Assembly (NCBI GenBank): GCA_965602785.1
Contig: CBFDAH010000017.1
Location: forward strand, 1 to 27,147
Reading direction: 5' to 3'
Length of the DNA: 27,147 nucleotides
DNA from: JBGSLA01 sp965602785
Lineage (GTDB): Bacteria > Desulfobacterota > Desulfobaccia > Desulfobaccales > 0-14-0-80-60-11
This document shows positions 24,371 through 27,147 of this stretch, one piece after another; position 1 is the stretch's first letter; the number at the start of each line of letters is the position of its first letter. Position numbers and translations under genes: made by a program. The notes under the pieces are model-generated. The model was not told the origin of the DNA. It saw only the letters and a program-made list of their open reading frames with translations, and made no database searches.

Positions 24371-24490
24371 ATCCTGCAAATTCCCTGCCGGACACTTCTG
24401 GGGCCGGGGGACATTGCGCCGTATGTTCTAACCTGCGGCGACCCGGCCCGGGTCCGACGATTGGCCCGGGTCCTTGACCGCCAGAAGTGA
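24371..24490 (+). pseudogene. N-terminal remnant of a nucleoside phosphorylase
   Basis: In one frame this stretch reads CRTLLGPGDIAPYVLTCGDP, then ARVRRLARVLDRQK, and stops at TGA 24488-24490. The segment P-x-x-L-x-x-x-D-(I/V)-APY-x-L-x-x-GDPARV-x-x-(I/L)-A is the N-terminus of uridine/purine-nucleoside phosphorylases of the Udp/DeoD superfamily. The remaining ~200 residues of that family are absent; the permease gene follows after 46 nt. It is therefore read as a truncated remnant left by rearrangement. The similarity is judged by eye and could be checked by database search. Confidence 0.45.
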
Positions 24491-24536
24491 AGAAAGCCGG
24501 CTGCTTAACATTGACCGCTTTCACCTGACCAGTCCT

Positions 24537-25688
24537 ATGTTCAAACTTGTCTGGCGCAACACTTTGAGGCACCCTTTGCGCGCCAGCCTCACTATTTCGG
24601 GTATGGCTCTGGCGGTCCTGGCCTTCTGTCTGCTGCGCACCGTGGTGGCGGCCTGGTACTCCGGAGTGGCCGCCGCCTCTCCGGTGCGCCTGGTGACCAG
24701 AAATGCCATCTCCCTCGTCTTCCGCCTGCCCCTGGCCTATCAGCAAAAAATCGCCGCCATCCCCGGCATCGCCAACCTCGCCTACGGCAACTGGTTCGGC
24801 GGCATTTACATTGACGAACGCAATTTTTTCCCCCAATTTGCGGTATCTTTGCCGAAATATATGGAAATCTATCCGGAGTATGTCATTCCCCCAGACCAGA
24901 AACTCGAGCTTTTCCAGGACCGGCGGGGCTTCCTGGCAGGCCGCCAACTGGCCCGGCGCTACGGCTGGCGCCTGGGGGACTCAATTATCCTGCGGGGCAC
25001 TATTTATCCGGGGGAGTACCGCTTTGTCCTCAAGGCCATTTATACCGGCCGCTACCCCACCACCGACGAGGGCCGCTTCTTTTTCCACTGGGATTATCTG
25101 AACGAAACCATGAAAAAGACAGCCCCCGCGCGGGCCGACCAGGTGGGGTGGTTTCTTACCCGGGTGGCGACCCCGGAGCAGGCCGCGCCTGTGGCCCGGG
25201 AGATCGACGCCATGTTCCGGAATTCTCTGGCGGAAACCTTGACCGAAACCGAGGCCGCCTTCCAGATGGGCTTTGTTTCCATGACCGAGGCCCTGTTGCT
25301 TGCCATCCAGGTGGTCTCCTGGCTGGTTATAGGCGTCATCCTGGTTCTCCTGGCCAACACCATGGCCATGAGCGCCCGGGAGCGCCAGGGGGAGTATGCG
25401 GTGCTCAAAACCATGGGCTACCGACCCCGGCACCTGGCCGGCCTCATTATGGGAGAGTCTCTGCTGCTGGCCTCCCTGGGAGGACTAATGGGACTCATCC
25501 TGACGTTCCCGGCGGTGCACTTTTTCAAGACCGCCCTGGGCCAGTACTTCCGGGTCTTTCCCTTGACCGACAAAACCCTGGCCCTGGGGATGAGCACCGC
25601 TTTGGCCGTGGGGGTTCTGGCGGCCCTTTTGCCCGCCTGGCGCACCGCCCAGGTGGGCATCGCCGAGGCTTTGAGGAAGGTAGGGTAG
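24537..25688 (+). CDS. FtsX-family ABC transporter permease, copy 1
   Basis: This is the membrane part of a MacB/Lol-type exporter, probably working with the adaptor and ATPase just upstream. The 383-residue product has one N-terminal membrane helix (about residues 17-37), a ~220-residue periplasmic domain, then three C-terminal helices (SWLVIGVILVLLANTMAM, the segment at ESLLLASLGGLMGLIL, and ALAVGVLAALLPAW). The FtsX cytosolic loop EYAVLKTMGYRPRHL is clear. The start is ATG 24537, chosen because it matches the start of copy 2; the frame extends 21 residues upstream into unrelated sequence. It has no good Shine-Dalgarno. Roughly two thirds of residues match the next gene, over exactly the same length. 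Confidence 0.9.
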   Translation: MFKLVWRNTLRHPLRASLTISGMALAVLAFCLLRTVVAAWYSGVAAASPVRLVTRNAISLVFRLPLAYQQKIAAIPGIANLAYGNWFGGIYIDERNFFPQFAVSLPKYMEIYPEYVIPPDQKLELFQDRRGFLAGRQLARRYGWRLGDSIILRGTIYPGEYRFVLKAIYTGRYPTTDEGRFFFHWDYLNETMKKTAPARADQVGWFLTRVATPEQAAPVAREIDAMFRNSLAETLTETEAAFQMGFVSMTEALLLAIQVVSWLVIGVILVLLANTMAMSARERQGEYAVLKTMGYRPRHLAGLIMGESLLLASLGGLMGLILTFPAVHFFKTALGQYFRVFPLTDKTLALGMSTALAVGVLAALLPAWRTAQVGIAEALRKVG

Positions 25689-25695
25689 GGAGTTT

Positions 25696-25850
25696 CCTGT
25701 TTGCCGTTTTCTGTTTTCTGAGAGAGAAAAACTCTCACTAGGCCAATGGCTGTTCAGCCTTGACCCTTAGAAAGCCTTAGCCTTAAATGAGTTTAAAGCG
25801 AAATTTTTATGAATTCATTACAGAAAACAGAAAACTGAAAACCGAAAACC
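25696..25850. repeat. Inverted-repeat spacer with heptamer arms, copy 1
   Basis: The left arm (25696-25720) is made of GTTTTCN-type heptamers and the right arm (25821-25850) of four tandem NGAAAAC heptamers, so the arms are inverted copies of each other. Inside is a small hairpin TGAGAG-AGAAAAA-CTCTCA (25719-25737). The right arm ends directly at the ATG of permease copy 2, leaving that gene without a recognisable Shine-Dalgarno. A near-identical element follows copy 2. Confidence 0.75.
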
Positions 25851-27002
25851 ATGCTCAAGCTCATCTGGCGTAATACGTTGAGGCATCCTTTACGGACCGG
25901 GCTCACGGTGTTGGGCATGGCCGTGGCGGTGCTGGCCTTTTGCATCCTGCGCACCGTGGTGACGGCCTGGTATGCCGGCGTGGAACTCTCCTCTCCTTTG
26001 CGACTGGTGACCAGAAGCTCAGTCTCCCTGCTCTTTCCCCTGCCCTTGTCCTATCTCCCCAAAATTCAGGCCATCCCCGGCATCAGGAAGGTGGGGTACG
26101 CCTATTGGTTTGAAGGGATATACGTCGACAAACGGAACTTTTTCCCTCAGTTCGCCATGTCCATACCCGGCTACCTGGACATGTACCCGGAGTTTATCTT
26201 TCCCCCTGAGCAAAAATTGGCCCTCATTAAGGACCGCCGGGGCGCCGCCGCCGGCCGCAGACTGGCCAAGCGCTTCGGCTGGAAGCTAGGTGACACCATC
26301 GTTCTCAAGGGTACCTACTTTCAGGGGGAATACCGTTTAGTGCTCCGGGCCATTTACGACGGCCGATTTCCCAATACCGACGAGACCCAATTATTCTTTC
26401 ATTGGGATTACCTGAACGAAAAGATGAAAAAGCTTGCCCCCCAGGAGGCCGACAAGGTGGGGTGGTACATGGTCCAGGTGGAACGTCCTGAACTGGCCGC
26501 ATCGGTGTCTCAAACGATCGATGCAACCTTTAAAAACTCCCTGGCCGAAACCCTGACGGAAACCGAGGCCGCTTTTAACCTGAGTTTCGTGGAAATGACC
26601 AGTTCCATTCTCGTGGCCATCCAGGTGGTTTCCTGGATGGTCATCGGGGTCATCCTGGTGGTGCTGGCCAACACCATGGCCATGAATGCCAGGGAGCGCC
26701 TGGGGGAGTTTGCCGTCCTCAAGACCTTGGGATTCCGTCCGTACCACCTGGCCGGTATCATCATGGGGGAGTCCCTGCTTATGGCCCTGGTGGGCGGGGG
26801 CCTGGGCCTGGCTTTAAGCTTTCCGGCGCTAAAACTGTTCCCCAAAAGCGTAACACAGTACTTCCCCGGCCTGAATGTCAGCCAGGAGACCATGTCCATG
26901 GGCCTCGCCATCGCCCTGGCCGTGGGGGTGCTGGCGGCCGTGGTGCCGGCCTGGCACGCCGCCCAGGCCCGCATCGCCGCGGCGTTACGGAAGGTAGGGT
27001 AG
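25851..27002 (+). CDS. FtsX-family ABC transporter permease, copy 2
   Basis: The 383-residue product is the paralogue of the preceding gene, with the same layout: N-terminal helix, periplasmic domain, three C-terminal helices, and the FtsX loop EFAVLKTLGFRPYHL. Shared blocks include RNTLRHPLR, RNFFPQFA, FFHWDYLNE, NSLAETLTETEAAF and MGESLL. Differences are spread throughout, with most in the periplasmic domain, so the two may differ in cargo or form a heterodimer. The ATG at 25851 abuts the inverted-repeat arm. The gene is intact and in frame to its TAG stop. Confidence 0.9.
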   Translation: MLKLIWRNTLRHPLRTGLTVLGMAVAVLAFCILRTVVTAWYAGVELSSPLRLVTRSSVSLLFPLPLSYLPKIQAIPGIRKVGYAYWFEGIYVDKRNFFPQFAMSIPGYLDMYPEFIFPPEQKLALIKDRRGAAAGRRLAKRFGWKLGDTIVLKGTYFQGEYRLVLRAIYDGRFPNTDETQLFFHWDYLNEKMKKLAPQEADKVGWYMVQVERPELAASVSQTIDATFKNSLAETLTETEAAFNLSFVEMTSSILVAIQVVSWMVIGVILVVLANTMAMNARERLGEFAVLKTLGFRPYHLAGIIMGESLLMALVGGGLGLALSFPALKLFPKSVTQYFPGLNVSQETMSMGLAIALAVGVLAAVVPAWHAAQARIAAALRKVG

Positions 27003-27009
27003 GGAGTTT

Positions 27010-27147
27010 CCTGTTTTCCGTTTTCTGTTTATTGAGAGAGAAAAACTCTCAATATGCCAATGGCTGTTCAGCCTTGAACCTTAGAAAGCCTTAGCCTTAA
27101 ATGAGTTTAAAGCGAATTTTTTCTGAATTCATTACAGAAAACTGAAA
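27010..27147. repeat. Inverted-repeat spacer with heptamer arms, copy 2 (cut by window end)
   Basis: This is a near-identical copy of the spacer at 25696-25850: left arm from 27010, hairpin ATTGAGAG-AGAAAAA-CTCTCAAT (27031-27053), then the same GCCTTAG/GCCTTAAATGAG block, and the start of the right arm (CAGAAAACTGAAA). The right arm has lost one heptamer relative to copy 1 and runs off the window. Its position suggests that a third permease-like gene could begin just beyond the edge. Confidence 0.7.

Larger units (their letters stand above)
24025..24536. other. Long gap between ABC ATPase and permease
   Basis: This region has no intact gene. It contains a short hairpin (GGGAGG-CGAT-CCTCCC, 24265-24280), a double REP-like hairpin (24296-24347) and a short stretch encoding the N-terminus of a nucleoside phosphorylase. 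The run of repeats and the gene remnant point to past rearrangement between the ATPase and permease genes. Confidence 0.6.

Noticed and set aside
24260..24490. A 76-codon frame as an intact small gene
   Set aside because: Its first half is the translation of the REP-like hairpins and its second half only the start of a nucleoside phosphorylase, so it is treated as a repeat plus a gene remnant.
25696..25850. CRISPR array in the GTTTTC-rich repeats after the permeases
   Set aside because: The units are 7-bp tandem heptamers in inverted arms, not 25-40-bp direct repeats with unique spacers, and no cas gene is nearby.

Overview
The window reads as a chromosomal segment of a GC-rich Gram-negative anaerobe, most likely a member of the Desulfobacterota (former Deltaproteobacteria). 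The clues are the minus-strand order argH - lipoprotein - lysA - dapF - dapA - dapB - dapL, a lysine/diaminopimelate route that uses LL-diaminopimelate aminotransferase, a lipoprotein in the lppL/lptM position beside lysA-dapF, and GC-rich coding sequence. The taxonomic call is an inference from gene content; no rRNA or tRNA gene was seen.

Left part (1-2776): a small coiled-coil/HTH protein of DUF2802 type and adenine deaminase (ade), both on the plus strand. A convergent intergenic space follows, holding a ~131-bp inverted-repeat (MITE-like) element whose second copy lies at 12856-12988.

Centre (2777-18660, all minus strand, read right to left): a small unknown protein; a 768-residue fusion of cysteine synthase with a cysteinyl-tRNA-synthetase-like domain that has lost HIGH and KMSKS; an AT-rich secreted protein; argH; a methyltransferase-like gene; an FN3 lipoprotein; lysA; dapF; dapA; dapB; an FAH-family hydrolase; dapL; folK; a small secreted protein; a YHS-domain membrane protein; a transaldolase/fructose-6-phosphate aldolase; pgsA; rpsT. 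Many junctions are 3-13 nt apart or overlap, so this is probably one or a few long operons for lysine/peptidoglycan precursors and housekeeping. Several junctions carry strong G-run/C-run hairpins.

Right part (18902-27147, plus strand): a long-form glucose-1-phosphate thymidylyltransferase, two small helical proteins, a proteasome-beta-like Ntn-hydrolase-fold protein without the N-terminal threonine, and a MacAB/Lol-like export set (HlyD-type adaptor, ABC ATPase, two tandem FtsX-family permeases of identical length). Between the ATPase and the permeases are a cluster of REP-like hairpins and what looks like an N-terminal remnant of a nucleoside phosphorylase. Each permease is followed by a near-identical inverted-repeat spacer built on heptamers of the form GTTTTCN.

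The most noteworthy items are the CysK/degenerate-CysRS fusion, the nucleophile-less proteasome-like protein, and the duplicated permeases whose spacers look better conserved than their coding sequences.
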